Source: Rotaria macrura (lineage: Eukaryota > Rotifera > Eurotatoria > Philodinida > Philodinidae). Taken from it: DNA of 64,000 nucleotides. The translations under genes were made by a program, and so were the position numbers. Where the stretch lies: contig OENT01000395.1 of NCBI GenBank assembly GCA_900239685.1, forward strand, positions 1 through 64,000, in the 5' to 3' direction. Under the pieces are notes generated by a model. That model saw only the letters and a list, made by a program, of their open reading frames with translations, had not been told where the DNA came from and made no database searches. Below are positions 38,299 through 50,600 of the stretch, piece after piece; the first letter of the stretch is position 1, and the number at the start of each line of letters is the position of its first letter.

Positions 38299-40755
38299 AA
38301 TGTTTTATTTTTCTTCTTATATCTAGTAATATTAAAAAGACAAGAAAAAGTCTGTTCTCCATCTCGTTATTTCGATAATTAATGACTATTCTACAAGAGA
38401 AATTTCTTTTTCTCTTTAATGCTAACTGACTCATTCGTTCTCTTTTGGATTGCTACTAAATTTACACATTCTAATTATGATATAGATGCATAATACAATT
38501 GAAAGTTACGAAAATATTTGAATATAATATAATATTTGTCAACATTTCTTTTACGCATAACTATCTCAATATAGGTGTATCTCAAGGAGAAAAACAGATG
38601 CCCTTCCGTCATTAAGATCGGTCAATGAAGCATGTCATTAACATGCAATAATCATTACATATATTAAGTATGTGTGTTTGTGTAAATAATCCATTTAAAT
38701 TTAAAATACTATTCGCTATGAATATACAATAAAGATATAATTAGTTCAGAAGAAGAAATTATGATTGCCTCGGGTTCTATTTATAGTCAGTCTAAATATA
38801 GTTGACTAACATTGTCTCTGACTCATATTCAACAATTTATCATAAGATTGAAATAGAAATCTTGCTTAAAAATACTGGATGTGCTATTGTAGTTAGTATA
38901 TATAAGGAAAAAGAATATTGCTTTAAAAAACTACTAACCGATGTACTCTATGCCTTCTCGTCCTCCTTCGTGTACTTCGTCGCAAAGACGAATGACAATA
39001 AACAGAACAGTAAAAAGCACTCGTTTTTTTTTCATCTATGCTCTTGCTCCTCAAACGAGTAACTGACTTTGCGATCGACAGAAAAGAAAAATGCACGAGA
39101 AGAAAAGTTCTTTTGTTGGAGTTACAAATAATTTTTTTCGAATTCAATAGGCAAGATCAAACTTACCACATAAAATCTAGAACATCTGCATGGATCAACA
39201 GGAACATTTAAAATAAATTTATTTCATGAACAAAAGAAAAGACTTAAAAAACGACATGCACATGCATTACATCTTTGTTCGATGGCACGTTCAACGATCG
39301 TGCAAGAAAAACGTGACCGACCATCGGACATTAACAGTCTGCTCTATATCTCTCATCGTTCTATAGCATGCACCAAGGAATGTTTATATTCTTATAAGCG
39401 TCATCTAGAAGGAAAAGAAATATCTTATATCACACATAGTATAATTGCTTTTAGAAGGACTATCGTCTATCCCCAAGTATAACAGTTGCAAAACATAAAC
39501 ACGCACACATAAATCCAAGAATCAGAGTTTTCATCGTATGATAAATAAATGAATGTTGTGTAAATTCACAGACATATACTATGCATTTTCACAACATCAT
39601 GAGGTCTATATATACATAGATTCGAAGATGTCATCGGAATATTATTTTTATTTATTTATTATTAACATTCAATACGCTGGTTTTTATACGAACGACTAAG
39701 AATAGACCAAGTGTTTTTCTATAAATTTATGGAAACCTGACTTTTATACTCTGATAGTCACTGAATAGTACATACTTATGTTCTCTAGTATAATTAATGG
39801 ATGAACAACACTTCCTAATCCAAGAACGCTGTATCTAAACAATACTCTTTGATACATACAACTAGCAAAGAAAATATCGCTTTATAGTCTTTCAAATAGT
39901 TACAATGAAATATTAACGAAAGCCATTTTCTTAGACATTCTCAAAAAGAGTACGAAGACAGAACAAAAAACAAACAGCATCATCCTACACACTAAGAACT
40001 ACGATGAATATTTCATTAGAATGAACTAGTCGCAACTTGAAATATAATTCATAGAATTTATAAAGAATCTAGATCTGTGTATTATAAACGTACAGAATTA
40101 ACTTTTTCTTTTTTTTGGTATTGCAAAACTTTCAGCTGTTTAATGTGACTTTACCTCGATATGCAAAAGTACTTTCTGTTTGTTCGTAAAACTCAAGCAT
40201 CATTCACATAAGAAGTCATTACAGGATGAAGATTTGTTTATCATGAAACTTGCAAGAAATTTCAACCAGTATTGTCGTCAACAATAATGAGTACAATGCA
40301 AAAAACTAGAATGTAGTTTTTCTGCAGTTGATAAAGTACAAACTTGTATTGTTGATGTCTACATATGTTTGTAAAATAACTTATAGCGAAATCTTAACAA
40401 TTAACTACCATTACTTCTTTATTCATAAATTCTAAAAATTCCAGTGAATGCATGACAAACTACGATTTACTAATATCATATCTTCAGATCGACAATAAAC
40501 TGAGATAATTTGATAAATTGTAAATACAAAAAATATATTACTTTCTTTTCTTCTATTGAAAAATTTCTTATCGCATATTATCAACATTGACCTTAACTAA
40601 AATCTGAAGTTTTATAAAGCATGGAAATATTTTTATTTAATTGAACCATATGATATCGTGACGAATATTACTAGAATAGTTTTTTTTTATTCTCGAAGAA
40701 GAAAAGATATCTGTAAAATCTGGTGAGAGAATATTGGGTGGTTGAAACTTTGTCA

Positions 40756-40786
40756 ATAGGCGAATGTCCACTGTAAATTCGCCTAT
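40756..40786. repeat. Perfect 10-bp hairpin
   Basis: ATAGGCGAAT (40756-40765) is followed after 11 bases by ATTCGCCTAT (40777-40786). The stem is perfect and more GC-rich than the neighbourhood. No poly-U tract or gene is adjacent, so its role is unknown; it may be a transposon scrap. Confidence 0.6.
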
Positions 40787-41635
40787 CAACTAATTGAATT
40801 TCTTCCAATGAAGCAGTTGCGGAATGTTAGAATGTTTGTGTCTGTCCGTAAACAATTGAAATAATCGAGTCACTCAACAAAAATTGATTACATCGACATG
40901 ATTACACTTTGATCAAGAATCAAATCAAATCATGTGAATCTTAGTTGTTCTAAGGGTTTATTAGGAAACAAAACAGCTTATTAAATCCTTCTTCATCGAA
41001 TTGTTAAAGACAAATCTGATTGTTCTATACAATTCATTGATTTCAACAGTAGAATCTGTAAACATATTCTAATTTGAAATCGTTAGAAATCTTGACTATG
41101 ATCAAAAATAAGTTATGTGCATTTCTTGAATAGTATTTGAAATTATAGAATATAGTTTGTGTCCTTAATCTTAGCCGATAGGAACGAAGTTCTACATATT
41201 GCATTGATTATCTATGCATGAAATTTAATTGAATTTCTATTTATAAAATGTTCGCATCATTACAAAAATATTGTTTATGCCGAATAATTCAACAGAACAT
41301 GCAAATTCAAACCAATGTCGCTTTAACATAGTTAGCTTTCATACTTTGATTGATTTTCTTTCGATTCTTCCCTTTCTTTTTTACATTTCGAAACTCAAAA
41401 ATACATTAATCACCTCTTGGTAAATATGAATGTTTCAAAAGCAATGGAAACCGAGAACAATGTACAATCGAAGATTTTCAAAATTACAACAGTGATATTC
41501 AAGCTTTTGATATGTAACTTCATGTTAAGTTGGATTTTTTTCGTAGTAATCAAATCAGTACAACTTTTTATATCACAAGATTAACTTTGTTACTGTATAA
41601 TAAATCAATTGCATTATACTTTTCTTTTTCTTAAC

Positions 41636-41657
41636 AATCACTCACATGTGAGTGATT
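41636..41657. repeat. Perfect 22-bp palindrome centred on CACATGTG
   Basis: The 22 bases 41636-41657 equal their own reverse complement, with the centre TCACATGTGA. CACATGTG is an E-box-like site for bHLH factors. No gene starts nearby, so a regulatory role is only a guess. Confidence 0.6.
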
Positions 41658-42196
41658 TTATTTTTCGAATTGATTCTTTTTCGATAAATATGAACTATTG
41701 ACTGAATAGCGTCAGAAACATTGGTGTAGATGTTCTTTTTTTTACAAGAAACAATACATTGTGATTCGGCATAGTTTATTTTCGGAAACATAAGGTTTTA
41801 ATATATTTCTCATGAGTTTGATTCTATTTTTATGAATGCAAAGTAAAAATCAATTAGCAAATGTCTTTCTATTCATAGGAGTTGAAATCATGAAATGTTC
41901 AGAATAATATGTTTACAGTATCTAATGCATCGACAGTGTCATTTCCTGCTAGATCCCACTTCAAAAGATCTTTTTCTCCAATGTTAATCATATCGATAGT
42001 TGAAGTGACTTTTCGTCGAATTTCTTATTCGACTGCAAGACTGTATTCCGTTAGTTGATGAATTTAACTAACGAGAGACAATATATTTCTGTAGTATTTT
42101 TTTTTTTGATAAAGTTTTTCATGTGCAAAAAAAAAAAACTTCTAAAAGAGATTTTCAATAGTCGAGTTCTGTATTTCTTTTTGTATGTGAGAGGTA

Positions 42197-42645
42197 TCAA
42201 GGCAATGTCGAGTCCTTGCTTATTTTTATGCTACCTATAGTAGTTTGTAGGAGATTTGTATGGTAATATCTTTGGGAAGTATCTAGACTGATGTAGTAGT
42301 GAATATATGAACAAAGTAATTGATAGTGTAGATTATTATCGAGCACCATGATGAAATTGACTCTATGATTCGTCAGAGCGTCATGATTAGATTGAATCGT
42401 TCGTTCATCTATAAAAGTAGACATGACAAAAACAACTTGACAAAGTCGTGTGACTTGCCAACAACAAGAAAACCATGACGTATCCGTGTCACATAACTCA
42501 ATGAATAGTACTTATGACAATACTTCTCAAGCATGGCTACACAAACCAAAAGCAATAGAATCATTGAAGTAAAATATAAGATGGATGTTTCTTGATGTAG
42601 GATAATGTCAAATAGTTGTTTTGAACTATTCCAATTACAGTTCAT
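42197..42645 (-). other. Two overlapping unrecognised open frames, possible broken gene
   Basis: On the minus strand an ORF at 42409-42645 (78 aa) with a hydrophobic segment (FTSMILLLLVCVAML, about residues 26-40) overlaps an ORF at 42197-42424 (75 aa) in another frame. Together they give nearly 450 bp of open sequence with one frame change and could be a decayed or mis-sequenced gene for a membrane protein. I recognise no family. There is no clear intron that joins the frames; the candidate would be only about 34 bp. The ATG lies 68 bp from the hAT-type element at 42713, so an insertion may have cut it from its promoter. It could equally be chance. Confidence 0.25.
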
Positions 42646-42712
42646 GACTTCATCTACATGGATGGATATCGAGACGAAGAAGAAAAAGAAAACAATTGAT
42701 AATGTATTCTAC

Positions 42713-43615
42713 CAGAGCTCCGCGGGACGCGGGACCAGTCCCGTCCCGGGACGGGACGGGACGAGACGGGACAGTAAAAATGAAAAGATGGCGGGACGGA
42801 GCGGGACAGAACTTATTCCTCTCGGGACGGGACGGGACCAGATCAATTAAATTCTCTGTCCCGCCAAGTTCATACAAGCACAATTGGCATTAAGTATTGT
42901 GCATTCATTGCAGTTTTGCGACATGTATGTATTGAGTTACGCATTCGACGTTAGAGGTCATTCGATTGCTTGTCTTCACACAATGATAATATATCACTTG
43001 TTTGAATCAATACAGTGATTGTATTGTAATTATTGTTTACGGCATTCCGATCTTTTTTTTATTATTTAGAAATAATATCTTTGTTTTTTTAGACATTAGC
43101 AGTTGTTGTTTTAACGAATAAATAAATAATGTCTTCTCCTGAAATTTTGTCACCAATTGCCATTTCACGTGGACAAAATATTACTTCCTGTGATTTCAAT
43201 GTCTTATTGATCAATCCATCGTTTTCAAATCGTAATTCAGATAAATTTACATGTTCTCAATTGTGAATTATGCTTAAAACAAAGCCCAATGAATATGTGG
43301 TTTTAGAAAATACGGGTAAACGAACGTCTGGTTGCTGGAATACGTTTGGTTTTCCTGCGGTCGTTAATCATCATGGTCATTCTAAACGAATTGAAGGCTT
43401 TGCTTCATGTCGAAAATGTTTTAGCACTTATTCTTATATTTCTAACAGTACTCGACATCTTAATAAATGCGGGACGGGACGGGACAGGTAGCGCGGGACA
43501 CGGGACGGGACGGGGACCCTAAAAAGCGAATAAAGCGGGATGGGACGGGCCGGATAAGGTGGTACGGGATGCGGGACGGGACGGGACAAATTTTTTGTCG
43601 TCCCGCGGAGCTCTG
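42713..43615. mobile_element. hAT-type transposon derivative with GGGAC-rich ends
   Basis: Perfect 16-bp inverted ends CAGAGCTCCGCGGGAC (42713-42728 and 43600-43615) are flanked by exact 8-bp duplications TATTCTAC at 42705-42712 and 43616-43623. Both subterminal regions (about 42721-42850 and 43470-43600) are arrays of GGGAC repeats, while the middle is ordinary AT-rich DNA holding a broken BED-finger ORF. The ends match those of the 181-bp nested element at 10326-10506 at 13 of 16 positions. At 903 bp it lacks the catalytic and dimerisation parts of a hAT transposase and cannot move by itself. Confidence 0.92.
43129..43491 (+). pseudogene. BED-type zinc finger fragment of a hAT transposase
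   Basis: From ATG 43129 the frame runs 45 codons to TGA at 43264, then reopens in the same frame from ATG 43270. The second part reads SGCWNTFGFPAV, then RIEGFASCRKCFSTYSY and STRHLNKC. Aromatic residues followed by Cys-x2-Cys and His-x3-Cys are the BED zinc finger that binds transposon ends in hAT transposases. After the last finger residue the frame runs into the GGGAC array and ends at 43491. No DDE catalytic core or C-terminal dimerisation region follows. The in-frame stop and the truncation make it a remnant, though the finger itself is intact from 43270. Confidence 0.8.
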
Positions 43616-43623
43616 TATTCTAC

Positions 43624-46431
43624 TCTCAAAAGATTATAAAGACGTCACAGCTAGATAGAGAAGCTCAACTGAAAGTACTAATGTAAGAAAATGAAGTGTA
43701 ACATGAAAGTGAACTTTGGATAGGTATTATTCTTATTTGAATTTCCAGAACATTCATGACTAATAAAATTCAATTAATCGATCTGTGATGTAACACTATA
43801 TTGTTCAGTATATCATCATATGTTCTCGTCAGTTGTATTCGAAATATATACATGTTGATGTATTTTTAAGAACTATATTCGACACTCAATACAAAATTCA
43901 TCAGTATTGATGTGTCATTCAATATGACATGTTGAACGAGCAATTCACATGGTGTACGAATGAGAATATGATTTCAATTTGTCATAGTTTGTTTCATTAC
44001 AAATTATCTAATGGTAGGCGGTTCACTATTACATTGAGGTTGAAAATGAGCATGAAAAATTTGACTGGGCATTCAAATGTTGGCTTTTGAAGCGTAAAAC
44101 TATTTTACTAAAGTGATTTTGAATTACTTTGACAAAGACAACTCTACATTTTAGATACAGATGACAAGAATGATTTGATAAATTCTTTGAGAAAAATCGA
44201 GACTCGTTTTAAAACAGAGAGCGATATTTCTTCCATTCATTCGTACATCGCTCTAAAATTTCTAGCATCCGCGAGTATTCACACTTATGATAGTCTCATA
44301 TGATCTATTTAATTTGTCTTGAAACTCATTTTAGAATTTACGAAGAAATCAGGACGATGATCTAAAATGGATATTAGAATCACAGACTGGAAATGTTGTA
44401 GTGAAAACAGTAGAATTAGTCTTCGATTTAGATTGAAATGAATTCGGATTCAGTGTTCTTGGGAATAAATTTTTCTAATAGTAAATATCCACAATGTTGT
44501 AGAAAAAACAATCAACTAGAAACATGTCGAGATTCATCGATACTGATTGGATTGATTCATTCGAGAAGTATTTCATGTAGTTTTATAGTGATCAAAAAGA
44601 AAAAAGTCACAATGAAGGAGAATGTCAATGTTAAAATGGCTACCTCTTGATTACGGGCAGTTTTTCTTAATTGGAGGGAAAAAATGATCGCAGATTGGAA
44701 AATTTCCCGCGTAATGAAGTGAAGATGCTAATTTATTGGTGAAAACAAAAACATCAGAAATAAGAAGAAAAGAAAGAAAAGAGTTAACCTTTGTGTATGG
44801 ATATGGTAGCCTTGCACAACTTATGAGTGCAAACCCATATTTGATTTCCATTTTTTTCTGTCGATATTTTGATTTAATTCATCTAATGTTTTCATTCACT
44901 TTAAATACTTTGGTTGTAATCACATAAGCATAAGAATAACCTGAAAAACATGTGATATTCATCACTGAACAATCTCTAATAAGATGATTTCTCTCTAAAA
45001 AAAACCTATCGGCGTTCATCATATCCTTGTAACTAGATTCGTTCATTTACATTATGCGAACATTTTCCAATTGACGGTCATTTTTGGGTGCTTCTACATG
45101 GTATGTACGCCGTCGCCCGCACCCACACTGTGTTGTGCGCGTATGTGGGTGTTTATGAAGGGGTGTGTATATCGTGTAGAACAACCCAATTTGGTCTCCC
45201 CCCACGTCATTTTCCCCTACCAAATTAAGAAAAACCGCCAGCAATCAAGACACGGTCAATATGTTAATAAATGATTTTAAATGCGTCATTGTGTTTTGTT
45301 TGATTATAGGTTTATGTGTTTATTTTTCAATTACGTGAAAAACAAAATAACACATTTGCTTATCGCAAATTATTAGTTCTGTTTTTTTTTCTATATGGCA
45401 TAAAAGATTAATAGATACGTATGGCAAACTGTTCTTTTTGTTATGTGATTCGAACAATCTACACGTTGATATATTGGTAATTAAAGAAATGTTTAACGAG
45501 AGATGAAGCTTATTCTATGTGTTTTTCTAATGATTTCAAATTATTTTTATTCGTTCTCTAATCTGATCTTTTTTCGATCATACCAGAGAAAATAATCAAG
45601 TACTTTCTTTTCGAAGTGGAAACTGTTTGCCCTAAAGATAAGCACTTCTTTCTTATCACAAAGAGAGCTTAAATGGATTTTTCGTGCTTTATCTTTAATT
45701 GTTGAAAAATACTCTTGAAAACTTTAATTATCATACATTTTGATACATTCTAGAGGTTTATATTTTTCTATTAAAAATAAAATCTGTCAAAACATCGACT
45801 CTCATACATATATGTTGCAGGTTATAGAAAAGATGTCACTGGTATCTATGATAATTTTTATTTGTTCATATATGTTTTTGTCAAAAATATAACTTTTAAT
45901 TTCATATGATTTGTTTATTATAAATTTACTTCTATGTTCATATATATGCATCGATCAGTCATTGAATTGGTTTTTTTAAAACTTCTTATAATTTTATTTT
46001 AAGAGTTTAAATTTATTGGTTAATCAACACATCTATCGGAAATCGTGACTATGGAAGAGACTGCCGAGCCGAGCGAAAGAAAAAAAAGTTCTCTTAAATT
46101 TTATTCTTTCTTACAATTTTTTTCTTTTTTTTTCTTCTGATGGTGTATGTTTGTTCAGCGTAGGCGATCGATGGCAACAGTCAAGTTCCACCACCCAAAA
46201 ATTTTTCGTCATCCTATTTCGTATAGTATTACGAACAGATGATTAAAATTCACTAACACTAATATCGAATATATATATATTTGTTCACAATGAATAACAA
46301 AACGTTTTATATACTCAAAGCGTATAGAATTCGATTAACGAAATCGATTGAAAAGAAAAGAAACCCATGTCAAAGAAATTTTCATAGTGCAATATTTTAG
46401 ATTTATTTATATTTACTTGTTCGTAGTCAAG
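43624..46431. other. Intergenic, no gene seen
   Basis: About 2.8 kb. A G/C-richer patch at 45085-45220 contains CACCCACA and TGTGGGTG as an 8-bp inverted pair, perhaps a worn repeat. Open frames at 44438-44927 and 45047-45274 are unsupported. The last few hundred bases should hold the ARL14EP promoter. Confidence 0.5.
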
Positions 46432-47433
46432 ATGATGGATGACAACAATAAAAATATTTTCGACGTGCTTGAGTCGGTTGGTTAAATTCATTTTATTTAT
46501 TTATTTATTTATTTATTTGCGAAGGTAATCTTATCTTGTATTTTCCTTCTTCAAATATCTCTAGCCTATACGATCAACAACGACAGCAATATCATCTAAT
46601 AGTATTCTTTCTATTCGTCGTTCTCATCTTCCATTAATGAATGCAGGCAATGGATTTTATCCAACTTCGTCGTCATCACCAAGTCCTTCAGCAATCAACG
46701 AACGTTCAGGAAAAAATCGAGCAGTAAACATGAAATACTCATCAATAGATAAATATCAATACTAAATAATTCATATTAGGAACGTGTGCTTCAGGATCTT
46801 GGTTTCAAGAATCCGGGTCCAAAGAATTTAGTTAATGTAGCTAATGTTCCATCAAGACGTGCAAAAACTCGGCAACCAACTACACAAGAAAAACCGAGGT
46901 AAATATTAGTTGTTGATGATTCCTTACGACAGAAGTAAAATAAAAATGAATTCGTCCAAACGAATATGATTCAGATAGAAGACAAACAAACGGAAGTATG
47001 ATAAGTCTTCCCTAATATTTCTTGTCGATTTCATTAATAGAACGATACTATTCGACATCGACAAACATTTCCGAATGCATAAAATACTCATGACATTGAC
47101 TAATTAAGAATATTCAACATAGGTTTTCTATAGAGACTAAGACATACAAATGAAATATTCATTTTCATTTCAGTACAAATAAACCATTATATGATGCATC
47201 TGGTCTGTTTACATCGGATCAAACTGATCGATGTGATTGCAATCGTTTAAAATGTCCGGGATGTTTTGTACCTTGTACAAATTGTCAGTCACCCAAATGT
47301 GGTCTTGAATGTCGTAAGATTTTGTTTTTCTTTACTTCGAATATTTGTTCATCTTTATTTATTAGGAAATCATCGAGCATATTCTTATGAATATCGTCTA
47401 TATGGTACTAATAAAGAGATAACCCAACAGTAA
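46432..47433 (+). CDS. ARL14EP: ARL14 effector protein-like (ARL14EP domain) zinc protein
   Basis: The model is join(46432..46476, 46565..46723, 46780..46898, 47174..47313, 47366..47433), 176 residues. The C-terminal third is the ARL14EP domain: RCDCNRLKCPGCFVPCTNC, then KCGLECR and NHRAYSYEYR, with eight cysteines in the spacing of the human protein and likely zinc-binding. Human ARL14EP links the small GTPase ARL14 to an actin motor; what the domain does here is inferred from the family. The N-terminal half is Ser/Thr-rich and shorter than in human (260 residues). All junctions are in frame. The weakest point is exon 1, whose donor TCG|GTTGGT is unusual, so the N-terminus is less sure. FoxJ2/3 begins 197 bp downstream on the same strand. 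Confidence 0.85.
46491..46519. repeat. (TTTA)n microsatellite in ARL14EP intron 1
   Basis: About six copies of ATTT lie within the first intron. It is a simple repeat only. Confidence 0.85.
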
Positions 47434-47565
47434 AAATTCAGGGCAATATTAATTTTCTTTTGTATACATGTAACGATAAACATAGATGCATATATATATA
47501 TATATAAATCTTACAATTGATAATAACTTGTTTATATGATATAATGTTAGTCGTTTTTGTTGTTC

Positions 47566-47630
47566 ATTTTTACAGATAGAGATAGACCTTATATTTTTTG
47601 ACTCATATCGAGTTTATTGTAGAATAATCT
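47566..47630 (+). promoter_or_regulatory. Candidate splice or trans-splice acceptors before FoxJ2/3
   Basis: Two acceptor-like sites lie between the ARL14EP stop and the FoxJ2/3 start: TTCATTTTTACAG ending at 47575 and TTTATTGTAG ending at 47622, eight bases before the ATG at 47631. Bdelloid rotifers are known to use spliced-leader trans-splicing, and the 197-bp gap is short, so a shared primary transcript is possible. A 5' UTR intron is the simpler alternative. Confidence 0.35.
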
Positions 47631-50600
47631 ATGCTCGTGCGGAAGACGCAGAGTAAAAGAAAATCAGCAATCACTACACCTGCTGTTACTCCATTAGACA
47701 GTAGTTTAACATCAATAGAATGGCTGCCGAACATGCAAATAGGCGAAAATCAATCATCGTCATCGTCATCAACAGCAACACCATTGACAGCACCAATAAC
47801 AACTACGACAACATTACCAGTTAAACAATCGTTACCTACTACTACACTAATTCAACACAAAACTGAGGCTACTGACATAGAAATACCAACCACAACTTTT
47901 CATGATAACGCTCATGTTAAACCTCCTTATAGTTATGTTACATTGATTCGGCAGGCTATTAATAGTACGAGAATGAGGCGAATGACACTAAATGAAATTT
48001 ATCAATGGATTGTCGATTCGTATCCGTATTTTCGTACAGCTCCACCAAAATGGAAGGTTAGATTTTCATCGTAGAATATTGCGATGTAGAATTTTATAAG
48101 ACTTATTTCATATTCATAGAATTCAATTCGCCATAATTTATCACTAAATAAATGTTTTAAAAGACTTCAACGAAGTACGAATGATCCTGGAAAGGTAAGA
48201 TTATACAATTTATTATTCCATGTATTTCCACTATTGAGATTGTCATTAGGGTTCTTATTGGGCAGTTGATGAATCATCCGAAAGTAATAATCAAATTAAT
48301 TCTCGCAAAAGAAAAGTATGAAAAAATAATGAAAACTTTTCTTTTTATAATAAAGATTAATTACATCTATTTTCGTTAGTTCGAAGACATGCAACCGTCA
48401 CCTCAAATATTACCATCATCACCAGCTACTTTAATTCAGCAACCACCTGGTATCTATACAAATAATAATCCGATGATATATGGTAAGATTAGCAGTGTCG
48501 GAGCACAATCATCATCGGCTGATGAATCGAATTCACCATTGTCTCCTACAATAAACGTAAGATTAATTATGATTTTTCGGCTCATTTATTTCAATCTTAA
48601 ATCGATACTATGATGAAAGTTTTGAAAAAAGAAATTCATCGAAAGCATTAAAACAAATTCTGTCTAATTTTTAATTTACATCCTTGTTTAAAATCAATCA
48701 TAATTCATATGCAAGCATGCTAAGTTTTAGAATATTTTCTAGTTACATTGAATATTCTTTCTGTATGTATAAATATTCTTATGTATCAAATAAAATAGTA
48801 GTTCGAAATTGAATCGAGTAGAAAAAGTTGTGATCTAAATTCTTCTATGGATAAACTATAGCATAGGGATAAACTTTGGCATTGTGTGTGAATATTTTAT
48901 TCATCGATGATTTCGTTATTCATAAATAATTATATGCGTAGTTTTCATTCGAAAAAATTAAACTAGTTGGAAGAAAAATTCAGTAAGATATCCACAAGTA
49001 TTTAAACGTCGGTTACGATCTTGAATCTTTTCAAATTTTACTGCAAGTAATAAACATCGAATGTTGTTACAAATAAATCTATTGTATAGATTTTTGACTA
49101 TTGATGAAGTAGTTGAGTATCAGTATCACTCTCAAGAGAGAAGCTATTCTTGTTGTTTGTTTAATAACTTCTTATCGAATCAAGATAGATAGATATTGTT
49201 TTTATGAGTACAAACAAAGATCTAGGTACAACATTACGTGTTGATATACATACTATTATCAATCGACTCGTAACATTGGTTTTTTAAGGTTATTAAACAG
49301 GTAATATTGCATAATTACACTTCAGTTGGCATTAAACGTTAATGTGCTCGTTCTAAAGGTGACTTTGTTCGTTTTCGATCTACTCATAGTTATTATTTTT
49401 TCTATTCATGAGTTATTAAGATATTCGTAAGATTTTCCAATGCAATATCACTCTGTCAATAGCTGTGATCTGAAGACTAGACAACTTGCCAAGTATAGTA
49501 GCAGTTGAATGGTATTTAGAAACATAGAATCAATACTCTTGGATCATTTTTAGATGAAAACTAGATATTAGAAGTTAACTTAAAATTAGTCAATGATCAG
49601 TCCCCTTGTCTATGAATGATTCTGAGTTGATCATGTGAAAGTAAAAATCTTTGAAAGAATTCAATAGGTCTTGTTTGAAATACCACAGTCATTTGAATTT
49701 AAATCAAATAGTTGTTTCTTGCTATTGATGATGTAGTCGTTAAATTTTGAATTGATTTAACAGTGAATATTTCAAAGTGCATCATTCATATACATGTGTC
49801 TTTCTCCTATCAAACGCTTTTAAAATAAAATTCAATACATGTGTTTAATAAGGATAAAAATCAATTGTGTATTCTATACGATAGATTATGACGATTTATT
49901 TTTTATTTGATAAATATTAAAAAATGAAATTCATTTTCTTAGTCATCTTTAATGCAATTGGATGATTTAAATATTGATTTAACGGCTTCATTTCGTCGAT
50001 TCCGTGAGCAAGTGTTAGACCGTCCATCGTCGATATTAGACACTAGTTTTGGTATGCATAGAAATTTCTCAACGTACAATCTATACTGAATTTTTATTAA
50101 CATATTTTATTAAATAGATGGATCGATCGTTAATGCCAATAATCAAAACTGTTGGGGCTCGGACTTATTTCCTAATGGAGAACAAAATAGCTTTTTAGAA
50201 AGTATTAAATTAGCGTCAAGTGGAGAAATCAATTGGAATGATATTGATGTCAAACCTTATTGTGGTAAATAAATATCTCGATACATATATGAAGATAGAT
50301 AATATTTCAATTATAGAATTTCTTGATGGTTTTCTAACAAATCCAACATTTCAACAACAGGATCGAGACAAATTAATTAATCTTGCTTCATCACTTTCAT
50401 CGTTTTTTGATTATACGGGAATTACTAATTTAGCACAATCAAGAATCGCAAGTAAGATCATAAAAGATGACAATCGTTTTCTTTTTGCTTATGGTAATTT
50501 CAGAAGAAAACAAGTTTTAAACATACAAAGTTAAATTTAATCGAACATTGTTTGTGTGACAGATCAAAATTCTGACAATGTTCATAGATTCTTTGTCTCA

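Larger units (their letters stand above)
38299..42196. other. Intergenic, no gene supported
   Basis: About 3.9 kb upstream of receptor C. Open frames at 38802-39147 and 39282-39482 lack motifs. On the minus strand near 39250-39340 a short cysteine-containing stretch weakly recalls a receptor second finger, but its spacing is off. Two local palindromes in this interval are listed separately. Confidence 0.5.

Noticed and set aside
39250-39340. Minus-strand reading with FSCTIVE and RCNACACRF, weakly like a receptor second zinc finger
   Set aside because: Cysteine spacing is ten rather than nine residues, the first finger and P-box are not found upstream, and the flanks do not match the local receptors.
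42650-42893. Open frames on both strands over the left GGGAC array
   Set aside because: Both strands are open because of the repeat and no protein motif is present.
45085-45220. TGTGGG-like motifs, considered as internal telomeric repeat
   Set aside because: Only isolated copies occur, with no tandem array.
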